From positions 62,001 through 126,000 of the forward strand of contig LUVW01000001.1 in assembly GCA_001661515.1 (NCBI GenBank): DNA of 64,000 nt, written 5' to 3'. This DNA comes from Capniomyces stellatus. Lineage: Eukaryota > Kickxellomycota > Harpellomycetes > Harpellales > Legeriomycetaceae. Position numbers and translations under genes: made by a program. Below the pieces are notes generated by a model. It saw only the letters and a program-made list of their open reading frames with translations, was not told the origin of the DNA and did not search any database. Shown here in pieces: positions 1 to 10,300 of this stretch (position 1 is the stretch's first letter; each line of letters begins with the position of its first letter).

Positions 1-523
1 GACGGATTTTAGAAAAACAAAACTATCAGTGAACATTAAAGAAGATAAAAGACCCAGTCTGCTCATTTCAAAAGCAAAAGCAAATAATAACTCATATTCA
101 TACTAGCAGTGGGGATAATAGTATATTTTACAAACTGCTGCTGCTGTTCATTACTTGTCATACATTGTGTCTATTAGCCAGCGATTGTTACGCTCAGAAA
201 ATAAAATCAATTTATACGCCAAACTCAATTTAGACGTCCCAAGAGGAAGAGGAAGAAGAAGAAGGCATATACACGGATACAAATAGCAGTAGAGACGGTA
301 TCCGGGCTATTCATTCGGAACACCATATCTGCTTGATTTTAATACGAAGGGAATCAAGATAATTGGACACAAAGGCTATTTGATCTTTTTTGGATAACAG
401 GAAAGGGAGAAGAAAGGGAAAGGGAAAGGTTGTGAACTCTCCTACTCTTTACTGATTTGTATTGTTAGGATTATTTTTTTTTTGGTAAGTTTAAGCAAGA
501 AATTCGCTGGAAAACTTGGCAAA
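1..523. other. Upstream region of the Cyk3 gene
   Basis: No coding exon is evident. The stretch holds an AG-rich run around 240-275 and 405-430 and a T-run just before the coding region, as expected for a 5' leader or promoter. An open frame runs back to 482, but only through a TTG codon, so it is not taken as the start. Confidence 0.5.
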
Positions 524-3500
524 ATGGCGGTAGAATCAGCATCGAGATATGTCGAAGCAATGTTTAGCTTTGTTGCAGAAGGGAGCGAGGATCTGCCGTT
601 TATGAAAGGGGATTTGCTTGAGGTGTATGACGATGTAGATGAAAATTGGTGGAGGGGAAGAGTGTTGAGGACAAATAAGGAAGGATTATTTCCATCTTGT
701 CTGGTGAAAAGTGCAGAGGTAGATAGCGAGATACTAAAGGAGTATATGATTGAAGAGAGAGGGGATACGAGTGGAAAAGATGGTAGAGGTATGGTGGCTG
801 ATACCAGTGAGAGAATTGTAGGGGGTGGTGTAGGAAACAGCTATAAAAGTACGCAATTGTACACGGTGATATCGGAATTAGGAGCACAAAAAAAGGAAAT
901 TAGGGGGTATAAGAATATAGCCACGGGAGGGGATATGAATGGAAGCAGAATAAATAAGATCGAGAAAGTAGATAACGACGATTTAGCTAATCAGATTTTA
1001 AATTTTGCCAACAATGAGATTCATAACAAAAAAGTAATGGCAACGCCACGCAAGAAATCAGTGAAAATACAAATGAAATACTCGGATTATCCAAAGAGAT
1101 ACGCGCAAAATGGAGAGTACTCGAAACCTAAAGTTGGGGATATTATAGCAAATAGCAGTAAAAGCTGGGTTGATGAGCGTGTAAATGGTAGTAGTAGTAA
1201 TAATAGAATTGAGAGGGTTGAAGGAACTGAGAGAGCTGGGGAGGTGAGGAGAGTCGATAGTAAAGTGGATGTGAGATCTAGTAAAGCCAGAGACAGTGAA
1301 AGCAGAAGTTATGTGAATGGCAAAAGTGGTGGTGTGGTAGAAAAAAGGCAGGAGTATATTGGATACAGCTCGGAGGAAAGCGCGGATGAAGGCTCGAGCG
1401 AAAAATCAGAGTCTAGTATTTGCACTGAAGAGGAGATGGCAGCAGAGGAGTACGTAAAGCGGTATTTGATGGGCCAAGAAAGTAAAAAGGAAATTGATGT
1501 AAAGAGTACTCGGGAGATTAGTAATATAAATGGAAGTAAAAGTAAAAGTGGGAGCGGAAATGCTACTGATAGTCGCTACGGTAGTGATGATGGATGTAAA
1601 AGTGAAACGGTTAGAGCTGCGAAAGAAAGGGAAATGAAAAAGAAAGAGATGAGAACGTCGGAAAGGGAGCTAGGAGAACTAGGGCAAAGTACTTTAAAGG
1701 CAAATACGTTACCAGACGTGGATACAGGCATGGGGATAGACCCAGGATTTAGGGAAAAGGAGATACAAGTATGGTCACCTAACAGCACGGTTGGGTCAAC
1801 ATTATCAGGCGGGTTAGATGTGACTGGAATGATAAAGAAGCAGATGATTGAAAAGCAGAAAAGCATTAAAAGCACAAGAACGAGGGCAAACCAATCAGAA
1901 AATATATCAAAGGAGGAGCTGGCTGATGGCGGGAATGGTAGGAATGGCGGGTATTCGGATAGCGTAAAGGTGGATGGCAGTAAGGAGGAATTGAGAAGCA
2001 GTGAAGAGTTTAGAATTGGAAATGCATCAACAATAAATCTGGACAGACTAGAGAACATGAATTTGGGGAAAGGGGGGACAATGACAAGGCAAAAGCTGGA
2101 GATGTGCGTTGATGATGGCTTGAACAAAACGCTGTCCTCACTAAAGCTGGCGCCGAAGGGAGATGGAGTGGCAAACATAAGCAACAGTACAATTAATTTA
2201 ATAAGAGAGAATAGCATGAAGTTTGTTGGGTCGATTGATAGAAGGGGAAAAGTAAAGGCAGAAGATGGGAGTAAATATAAAAAAGAGGAAGTATTGAGCA
2301 AGGATACAGGTTTGGATGCGAATTTGAAGCCAAGAACAGAGATCAAGAACCCTGATTTGCTGTACACGGCGATTCTGAAAGCCAGAGCCAACAGAGAAAA
2401 CAGTAAGAAAGCCTCTAACAACGAGACAGATGAGGCTGTAGAGCCACAGATAAAGGCAAGGCCGCTACTAAAAATGTCTGCGGATGATGTGTTGGAAAAC
2501 TTAGCCAAAGAAAGCAAGATAGCAGACATCCAAAGTGAAGGGGATCAGAGTAGAAAGGAAAAGAAGGAAGATAAAGTAAATGAGGAGAGTAATACAGAAA
2601 ATCAAGAATTTTGTGACAGTAGCAGTGTAATGGAGGAGGAAGTAGAGTACTATTCGAGTTTGGATAATGATTATAATGGAATCGAAAGTGGTAGTGATGA
2701 TGGTGGTAATAGTGATGGTGATAGTGATAGTGATGGTGATAGTGATGGTGATAGTGATGGTGATGACGTCAATGGCTATAAAGTTGAAGCTGATTTTGAT
2801 GTTGATTTTGATGCTGATGTTAAAGGTAGTGATGATGGTGGTGAAAGAGGCGGTTTGAGTCTACATAGAGATTATGGGACCGGTTTAGGGTATGAGAGTA
2901 GCATTTACCAAAGCAAGCTGTTTAGTGACTCTGAAGAATCGTTAGGAAACAAATTTAAAGAGCCAAAAGAAAATGGGGTTGAGACTGAAGAAGAAGTAGA
3001 GGCGGAAAGTAAAGCTGCAGAGATGAAAATGATAAACAAAGAGATTCGGGCACTTGATAGAGCAAAAGAGTTGATGGTATCGAGGGCTGACTTTGGGAAC
3101 GGTAAAGGCAGGAAACTGAATGGACCAAGGCAGCCAAGACCAATCAGCAGCATAATAGACAAACCCAAAAACACAAGTAATAGAATTATGAGCATTGAGC
3201 CAGTCGGCGAAAGCGGAAGAGTGTTGGGCGGATTGAACAGAAACCAGAGTATTGTAACTAACAATAAATTGGTTGGCGGTGGTGTTGGTGTTGGTGGTGT
3301 TAGAAGGTTAGGTGACCCAGGTATGATGATGTCGAGTGAATCTATTTTGCCTATCCAATTGCAACAACAGCAACAACAAGGGCTGATCCAAGTTCAAAGA
3401 GAAGCTTATTTAAAGGGTCAAGAAGGCAAAGGTAATAATGAAAAGGGGATTATACATGACGCAAGTAGTGCAATTGGACATATAAAGAGCGAGATTGAAA

Positions 3501-6500
3501 GGGCTCAGAACACAGATATGGCTAGAAAACGGGAATTACCCGTTCCACCACCAAAACGAAACCCACAAGCGAGTTTATATCCAGGAGGGCCAGCGCGACC
3601 GTTAACGTTTGTTTCGAGGCCTGAGAGTAGAGGAGGGTCTAGAATGGGACAGGTACCGGGACCTGAGTTGTGGCTGCAAAGTCCAAATCCTAAACCGAAC
3701 AATGTGGGAGGCAACAATGTGTATGTCCAGGGTACCAGCAATAACATGAGTCGAAATGGGAACTATAATGCGGGACTTAATGACGAGTATTTGAACAATG
3801 GATACGGCACAGTTAACCAGCTACAAAGGAACCATAACCAATACATAAACTATAACAGTGCCAACAATGTCAATCATGTCAATCATGTTGCTAATGGAAA
3901 CCATAGAATGAATGTAGCCAATGGAAGTGTTTATAGACATCCAATCAATCAGTCCATGAACTTGAACAACAACATGAGCGTAAATTACATGAATGCGAAT
4001 GGTATTGATTACAATGGGCAAAGAGTGAGGTCACAGTCCGTTTTGGGCACGAGACCCCAGTCAAAGCAAGAAGAGCTGTTTAACTTTGTTAATCAAAACA
4101 ACCAGATGGGCCAAATGAATCAGATAAATAATGGTAGATTTTCTCGGTTAGGGAATGGGACACCAGTGAACTATAACAATGGGATAGTCCAAGCCAACAA
4201 TCAAGGGCAAAGACATATTGGGTTAGTGAGTCCAGTGAACCAAATAGACCAAATGAGTCAGTTGAGCCAAGTGAACCAGATGAATCAGATAAAACAGGTG
4301 AATCAGGTGAATCAGTTGGGGCGAATGGGATTGACTAGACCAGGTTCGGTTATGGACTTGAGGAGCGCATCGTTTAATAACAACATAAACAACAATAATA
4401 TGGTAAACAAGGGCAATTTGGCAAGGATGGTTCAACGACCACAGTCGGCAATTGAAATGAGAAACGATGCGGGATCAAGAATGGGAAATGTGGGAAATAT
4501 GTTAAATGTGGGGCAATATAGAGAGGATGGCGAGTCTAGACAAGGATTTAATGTTGAAAGTTTTGGGAGCGAGTTTGGTGGTAATAGCAGTTATAGAGGA
4601 ATTGAGAGAGAAAGTTCGATAAAAGTTCCGGTTTCATTTCCCAAAAGAATATGCGGGCTGGGGATTGGGGAAATCGATATTATTGAGGACAAGGGAATGA
4701 CGAAGGTTGAGCAAGCAGACGACAAAATAAAGCCCGTTGAGATTCCAGAAAGCGGGGGGGCAATAGGCATTGTTAAGCTGTCAAACGCAGTGGTTAAGGC
4801 AGGAGGGAGCATAACAAAGATTGAGGAGACGAGATGGGGTAAAGTGGATAAGATAATTAGACAGATAAACAATAACAACAGCAGCAGAATATCGATTGAG
4901 ACGCTGGCGAAGCAGATTTTGGGGAGACAGTTTAAGGACAATGTGGGGCAGCAGATCAGGGCTGTGTACTTGTGGGTGACGACACACATCCAGCTAGACT
5001 ACACAGAGTCAATGGTCAGGGACAGGGTACACCTGCACGCGTTGGAGCTGCCAGAAACGGTATTTGCAAAGCGAAGTTCAAGAGGGCCAGGATTTGCGTA
5101 CCTGTTTGATGCGCTGTGCATGCATCTGGGGATTGAGTGCTATGTAGTGCATGGTTTCCTGAAGCAGCCAGCTCCACACCCAGACAGTCTGATTCAAGGA
5201 AACTTCAAGCCAGTGTATCCAAACCACGCGTGGAATGCGGTTTGTATTGATGGAGAGTACAGGTTTGTGGACTGCTGCTGCGCAAGCGTTTCACATAAGC
5301 TAAACGGACTGGATAAAAGGGACGACGGGTTCTTTTTGGTTCCGCCAAAACAGCTTATATACACTCATTACCCAGTAGACTCCAAGTTCCAGTTTATTGA
5401 TCCCGTGATTCCACACAATGTGTTTTGGCATTTGCCTACTGTGAGACCAGCGTTTTTCAAGTCTGAACTGAAGTTTCTAAACGTCGGCTCGTTTATCTTC
5501 CAGTTTGAACAAGACCAGTCGATTCCGCTGGTCATGTGTTGCAAGAGCGCTGAACTAGGGCTGTTTGCTGAGATTGAAACCTACTCGCTTGACAAGGAAA
5601 ATGCCAACTTTGATCCTACAAACATGACCGCAAAGTTCCCATTGTTGGTCCAGTGCATGACCATCAACCAGCGACGGATGGCCAAAGTCTTTGTTGGCGG
5701 GAAGTCTGGCGACTATTACGGCCTCATCAAAGTGTACATAGGGAAGAGGCCAAGTCTCTTGGACAAATCCGAGCAAAGCCAGCTACTAGCAGAGATGGAG
5801 TCTCTCAACCTGGTCAACATCGAAAGCGAAGAGAACGATCACAAGAGCTTTGACTACCTGAACAAGGGCAACTATGCCTTGAAAAAGTCTAGTGGTCTGC
5901 TGAAAAGAAACAGGAGCGGGTCTACATCTTCGCTGTCCAACTTTGCAGGAAGGGGCCGAAGTGCGAGTATTGACCCAGGTGCGAACCAGATCACCAGGAA
6001 ACAGTCTGACCCAAGCATCAGGTCATCGATCCAGTCGTTTGCCATGAAAAGTCTGTTTGGACTAAAGCAGAGATCAGCAAGCGCCATGTCCATGTCATCC
6101 AGCTACCACAACACCAACAACACCAACACCAACGTCAATGGCGGCAGTAGCAATGCCAGCGTCAGCAGCCATAACAGAACAAACGATTCAAAGTCTGTTG
6201 ACCTCACCAGCCCATTAAAACAAAAATCTAAAGCCGCCCTCAAGCTCAACAAGTTTGGAAACGACATGAAGAAAGCAGGCGAGAATGACGGGTACAACAA
6301 AAACGCTCTGGTCGACAGCCTGATTGACTACCAGCCAAGAGTAATTGGCGCGCCCAACTCGGCCACGTACGATTTGGCCGTAACAATTCCCTTTTACCAC
6401 ACGGGCAAAACCGGAATTGGCCGGTTTACGCTCGTAAATCACTTTTTCAGCATGACCGAGTTTTACTTCAAGTCTCCAACGTTTTACCGCTTTACGCTTG

Positions 6501-6847
6501 GCGAAATTGTAAACTTTGTACTGAAACCTGTTGACGGCAGTGAGGCTGATGGTGCGTCTGGAAAGACTGTTGGCACTGCTAGTGGTTCAAACACAACTCC
6601 AAGTCCAAATTCAAATTCAATCTCAATCCCAAATTCTGGTGCACCGAAAGCAAGAAGAAACTCTGTTTTCAAACATTACAAGTTGGTCTTGAAAAGTCCA
6701 TCGGGAAACATAACCAAGTTTGTTTACAACGCTGGCGACTTGACGTATACTCTGGACTTTACCATCAGAGAACGTGGATTTTGGGTTGTTTGTTGCCAAA
6801 GCGACAGCGATGGATGGGTCCCTATTGCACTATACAACTGCTACTGA
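524..6847 (+). CDS. CYK3: Cyk3-like cytokinesis protein (SH3 + transglutaminase-like)
   Basis: A 2107-residue single-exon protein. An SH3 domain covers about residues 8-62 (ALYDF-type start, ENWWRGR core). A long low-complexity middle follows, with an Asp/Ser/Gly acidic run near residue 730, a short polyQ near 950 and Asn-rich tracts at about 1060-1300. A transglutaminase-like fold lies at about 1480-1600, and a C-terminal beta-rich domain at about 1930-2107. Cyk3 proteins act at the division site with the actomyosin ring and chitin synthase machinery; that role is family knowledge. In the transglutaminase-like domain His1568 (NHAWN) and Asp1583 (FVDCC) are present, but the catalytic Cys position is Pro1522 (RGPGFAYLF), so the domain is probably catalytically dead, as described for yeast Cyk3. 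The ATG at 524 was chosen because the SH3 domain begins right after it; upstream there is only a TTG. The protein is much longer than the yeast homologue because of the disordered middle. Confidence 0.9.
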   Translation: MAVESASRYVEAMFSFVAEGSEDLPFMKGDLLEVYDDVDENWWRGRVLRTNKEGLFPSCLVKSAEVDSEILKEYMIEERGDTSGKDGRGMVADTSERIVGGGVGNSYKSTQLYTVISELGAQKKEIRGYKNIATGGDMNGSRINKIEKVDNDDLANQILNFANNEIHNKKVMATPRKKSVKIQMKYSDYPKRYAQNGEYSKPKVGDIIANSSKSWVDERVNGSSSNNRIERVEGTERAGEVRRVDSKVDVRSSKARDSESRSYVNGKSGGVVEKRQEYIGYSSEESADEGSSEKSESSICTEEEMAAEEYVKRYLMGQESKKEIDVKSTREISNINGSKSKSGSGNATDSRYGSDDGCKSETVRAAKEREMKKKEMRTSERELGELGQSTLKANTLPDVDTGMGIDPGFREKEIQVWSPNSTVGSTLSGGLDVTGMIKKQMIEKQKSIKSTRTRANQSENISKEELADGGNGRNGGYSDSVKVDGSKEELRSSEEFRIGNASTINLDRLENMNLGKGGTMTRQKLEMCVDDGLNKTLSSLKLAPKGDGVANISNSTINLIRENSMKFVGSIDRRGKVKAEDGSKYKKEEVLSKDTGLDANLKPRTEIKNPDLLYTAILKARANRENSKKASNNETDEAVEPQIKARPLLKMSADDVLENLAKESKIADIQSEGDQSRKEKKEDKVNEESNTENQEFCDSSSVMEEEVEYYSSLDNDYNGIESGSDDGGNSDGDSDSDGDSDGDSDGDDVNGYKVEADFDVDFDADVKGSDDGGERGGLSLHRDYGTGLGYESSIYQSKLFSDSEESLGNKFKEPKENGVETEEEVEAESKAAEMKMINKEIRALDRAKELMVSRADFGNGKGRKLNGPRQPRPISSIIDKPKNTSNRIMSIEPVGESGRVLGGLNRNQSIVTNNKLVGGGVGVGGVRRLGDPGMMMSSESILPIQLQQQQQQGLIQVQREAYLKGQEGKGNNEKGIIHDASSAIGHIKSEIERAQNTDMARKRELPVPPPKRNPQASLYPGGPARPLTFVSRPESRGGSRMGQVPGPELWLQSPNPKPNNVGGNNVYVQGTSNNMSRNGNYNAGLNDEYLNNGYGTVNQLQRNHNQYINYNSANNVNHVNHVANGNHRMNVANGSVYRHPINQSMNLNNNMSVNYMNANGIDYNGQRVRSQSVLGTRPQSKQEELFNFVNQNNQMGQMNQINNGRFSRLGNGTPVNYNNGIVQANNQGQRHIGLVSPVNQIDQMSQLSQVNQMNQIKQVNQVNQLGRMGLTRPGSVMDLRSASFNNNINNNNMVNKGNLARMVQRPQSAIEMRNDAGSRMGNVGNMLNVGQYREDGESRQGFNVESFGSEFGGNSSYRGIERESSIKVPVSFPKRICGLGIGEIDIIEDKGMTKVEQADDKIKPVEIPESGGAIGIVKLSNAVVKAGGSITKIEETRWGKVDKIIRQINNNNSSRISIETLAKQILGRQFKDNVGQQIRAVYLWVTTHIQLDYTESMVRDRVHLHALELPETVFAKRSSRGPGFAYLFDALCMHLGIECYVVHGFLKQPAPHPDSLIQGNFKPVYPNHAWNAVCIDGEYRFVDCCCASVSHKLNGLDKRDDGFFLVPPKQLIYTHYPVDSKFQFIDPVIPHNVFWHLPTVRPAFFKSELKFLNVGSFIFQFEQDQSIPLVMCCKSAELGLFAEIETYSLDKENANFDPTNMTAKFPLLVQCMTINQRRMAKVFVGGKSGDYYGLIKVYIGKRPSLLDKSEQSQLLAEMESLNLVNIESEENDHKSFDYLNKGNYALKKSSGLLKRNRSGSTSSLSNFAGRGRSASIDPGANQITRKQSDPSIRSSIQSFAMKSLFGLKQRSASAMSMSSSYHNTNNTNTNVNGGSSNASVSSHNRTNDSKSVDLTSPLKQKSKAALKLNKFGNDMKKAGENDGYNKNALVDSLIDYQPRVIGAPNSATYDLAVTIPFYHTGKTGIGRFTLVNHFFSMTEFYFKSPTFYRFTLGEIVNFVLKPVDGSEADGASGKTVGTASGSNTTPSPNSNSISIPNSGAPKARRNSVFKHYKLVLKSPSGNITKFVYNAGDLTYTLDFTIRERGFWVVCCQSDSDGWVPIALYNCY
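2690..2850 (+). repeat. In-gene GAT/AGT trinucleotide-rich repeat
   Basis: A run of GATGGTGATAGT-type units inside the Cyk3 coding region encodes an acidic Asp-Ser-Gly tract. It is in frame, so length changes in multiples of three would be tolerated. Confidence 0.8.
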
Positions 6848-7379
6848 TTTCTAGGTCGCCAATGTCTTGGGGGGTTTCACCTTTTTTTTTTTTTTGTTTA
6901 CCCACTTGTCCGTCTTTCATTTGTTATTTGCTACTTGTTTATACATGCTCCTTGTTGTTTCTAATCGTTTGGGACGGGAAAGAAAAAGAAAAAAAAGCTA
7001 GAATACAACATCCTGCAATTCCACGTTTTCCTACTAGCCTCAATTAACTGTAAATAATACCTCAATGAAATTTTTATAAAAAAAAAATTAATTAATCGCT
7101 GGAATCGATCTCTAACGTTTATAACTCGCTTTGTATATATCCGTTGCCGTTTCCAAATTCATCATATTTCCTTATTTTTTTCATTTTGCCTTTTTCAAAG
7201 AAAAAGTAATAACAACAATAGTAATTACAACATCAACTCTTTTGTTTATTTATTTCTTTGTTTACTTTAATTTTTTTTCTTTTATTATTGAAATTCTACT
7301 TTGTTTACTTTTTTACTTTTTGTTTGGAAATACTAATAATAATAATCAGAAATAGAGAAAGGCGGAGAAAACTAGGTAA
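6848..7379. other. Cyk3-APC5 intergenic region
   Basis: AT-rich, with the presumed Cyk3 3' UTR and the APC5 promoter. It holds a 13-bp direct repeat (7256-7268 and 7299-7311) flanking a TTATTGAAAT-type insertion, described under findings. No credible exon is seen. Confidence 0.5.
7256..7311 (-). mobile_element. Short insertion with 13-bp direct repeat
   Basis: CTTTGTTTACTTT at 7256-7268 and 7299-7311. The sequence between ends in TTATTATTGAAATTCTA (minus strand: TAGAATTTCAATAATAA). It belongs to the same family of termini. The repeat is T-rich, so chance is a larger concern. Confidence 0.45.
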
Positions 7380-10300
7380 ATGGACCAAATAAACCTCAAT
7401 CAAGTGATTATCCTCAACACAATAAAAACTTACTGTGTCGATACGAACCAGCACTTTTCAGTCAAGTTACGAATTGCCCAGCTGCTTTTAGATTTACTCG
7501 TAAATACCTGTCTTACATACACACATTCGACTTTTGTTTTTTAATCTATCAATGCCCATACTTGCCAACCACTAACCTTTAAAGTAGCATTCAATGAACC
7601 AAACCCCCATACTTGCTCCAAGACCCCACCCACGCTATTACCTGTACCTGCATACTGATAAATTTACTTTAAACTTTTAAAATGCCGCTGTTTTCTAGGA
7701 CGGCTCCAATCATGAACATCCAAATCCTAACTCTGCTGCCGATCCAGAACTGCCACAAACCGACCAATTTCAACCCAAAAGCGCCCCGCTAGCCATAAAC
7801 ACTCCGCACAACCTTGATAAATTATCTGTGTTTGTGTCTGCTCTGGCCAAAATAAAAGCCGACGAGTACAGCTCCACCAGTTTGCTTTCGACCATTTGCC
7901 TCCAGGTAAGTTTTCGACCCCTTCTCTTTCCTTCCCCCTCCCTACTTTTACACTTACATTGCCACTATGCTCTTTTTTTATTTTTACTTTTTGCTGCTTC
8001 CTTTCTTCTTTTCTCTTATTTTACTTGCATATATAAAAACAACAATTATCAATAAAAAATTTAAATAAAACATTTCCCCCCGTTTAGCTGGAATCTTTAC
8101 AAACCATCCATGCCTTTATCTCCTTTTTTTCAGGTAACACCCATATCCCCCCCCCCCTCACCCACTTTTCCTCTGCCTTTTTCATTACCTATTCATTTTT
8201 TTAGTTGCAAACATTGTGTATTATATTTTATCTAATACCATGCTAACTAACTAATATTTTCACGCATCCCTCGCTTATGCCGCTAGAGTTGCAGCTTTTG
8301 TTTTACCCCAAAACACTCGGCCAGGATACCCTAGACCATTCTGACACTGAAGAAATCATTCTGGTACAATATTTAGCCTTAATATGCACCAATATAGTAT
8401 ACTAATTTCGGATTTATACCAACTGTTACTACTAGTACTAGTACCATCACCCATATGACCCTGACAACCTTTTTAACAAATTTCTATTACAAATACCTCC
8501 CCTTACTTCTGCCTTTATTCGTCTATTTGTTTATCTACATTTGACCAAACTAATCAACTATACTCACTTGCTCATCCTTCTACTTCCTCTCCCTACCTCT
8601 TTGTATTTCTAGGACCGCAACAGTTTGTTTGGCACTTTTATCAGACTCAACATTATCAACATGAATCTGCTCGACTTTAACCAAATCTCCATCGTGTTTT
8701 CAAAATTCAGATTACATCTAAGCCATACCATTGACCAATTAACTGACACCTCTCGTAAGTAGCTGACTCCATACCAATTCTCATAACTTGGTTTGGCCTG
8801 ACAATTGATCATAATTGTACTGAAAACCTGCCTCCTTTTTTTAAAAAAAAAAAACCTATCCTCCATATAACCAACATTGGTAACAGTGCCAACCCTGCTA
8901 TAATCATTACAACTTGTGTCTATGTATAGAACGCGGCATCGATATCGATACCGAATTGAATATTGGTTTGAGTTTGGGCGTTGATCGTGTAGAGTTCATG
9001 GTTGATTATCTAGACTTGCAGATGGAACTTTTACAAGGCAAGCACTTTATATTTTTCCTTTCTTTAAAGTTTACATTTAAATATGCGTTGTGGCTTGATA
9101 TTCTTAACATCAGGTTCACTCACTTGTTCACTCACTCACTCGCCCCCCCTATCATTACCTTATTTGTATTTATTAATACAAACGGCCATACTCTCCCACC
9201 TTTCTCTTCTTATTCTTCTTCTTCTTCTTCTTCTTCATCTTACTCTGTCCTGTTATTGGTTTTTTTTTTCTTTTTCTCTTTGCATTAAAAATAATAGATG
9301 AGTGTTTGGTATTGCATGCTGGAAAACTGCTTGAAAATTTGAAACACGTCTGTTCGCGGTATTCGGCAACATCAAAACTGCATTATTACTATTTTCTGGT
9401 AAATTCAGCCTCCAAGAACTACAATCTAGCGCATTACTATCTCCATCTATTTTTTGACTCAGCTCGCTCGCCAAACAACCACTCATTTTGTATAAACCCA
9501 GACTCAAGCACGCCAAGCTCCAAATCTCAAATTCCAACGTTATATAACCTTGTTGATCCGTTGTTTGAGCACCGCGACGTTTTTGGCCAGCCACTCGTTT
9601 CAACCAATAATGACCACGTTGGCGGAAACAGTAGTAGCAGCGGAGTTAACAACGCCTACGCTGCTTCCAGTTTTTCAAACTCAACTTCATTCGGCTACGG
9701 ATCCCAATATGCACTACTGAACTTGGCTATATTAAAGTTCAAGTTTTGCCTTTTTGACCAGTCTTTACAAGTAAGCTTACTTTTTATTTTATTAAATACA
9801 GTTTTTTTCTATTACTTCCGCATTTGTATTCTGTCAGGAGACACTCACCCCCCAGTCACATTATTCTTATTCTTATTCTTATTCTTATTATTTTACTGAT
9901 CCGACTAACTTTTATTATTGATTCTTTTTTCCTTTACCATTTGTTTCCTGTTGCTACTTTAGATTTTACAAGAAGCTCTGGACGTAGCTCGTAGCCAGCA
10001 GGATTACGTTTGTTTGTTGTATATCCAAAGGTTTGTGACTGTTCTTTATTATTTACTCTCCTTTACTTTTGACCTCACCTACCTTCAATCAGGTTTTTGC
10101 CATGTCAGCTACCGAACTTCTAAAAGCGGTTATATATCAATAACCTACCTACCTAAATACTTACTAACTTTTGATAAATTAAATGCTCTTTTATTATTAT
10201 TGCGATTGTTTTTTTACATCAGCTTCAAGATCAACGTAATAACCAAAATTAAACAATGCCAGATTACCAATCCCGCTGAGAAACACAGCAACGGCACTAA

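Noticed and set aside
482..523. In-frame extension of Cyk3 upstream of ATG 524
   Set aside because: It starts only with TTG and adds residues before a normal SH3 start.
1576..2529. 317-codon open frame antisense to Cyk3
   Set aside because: It is a shadow of the low-complexity Cyk3 coding frame; hydrophobic reading is the expected complement of charged codons.
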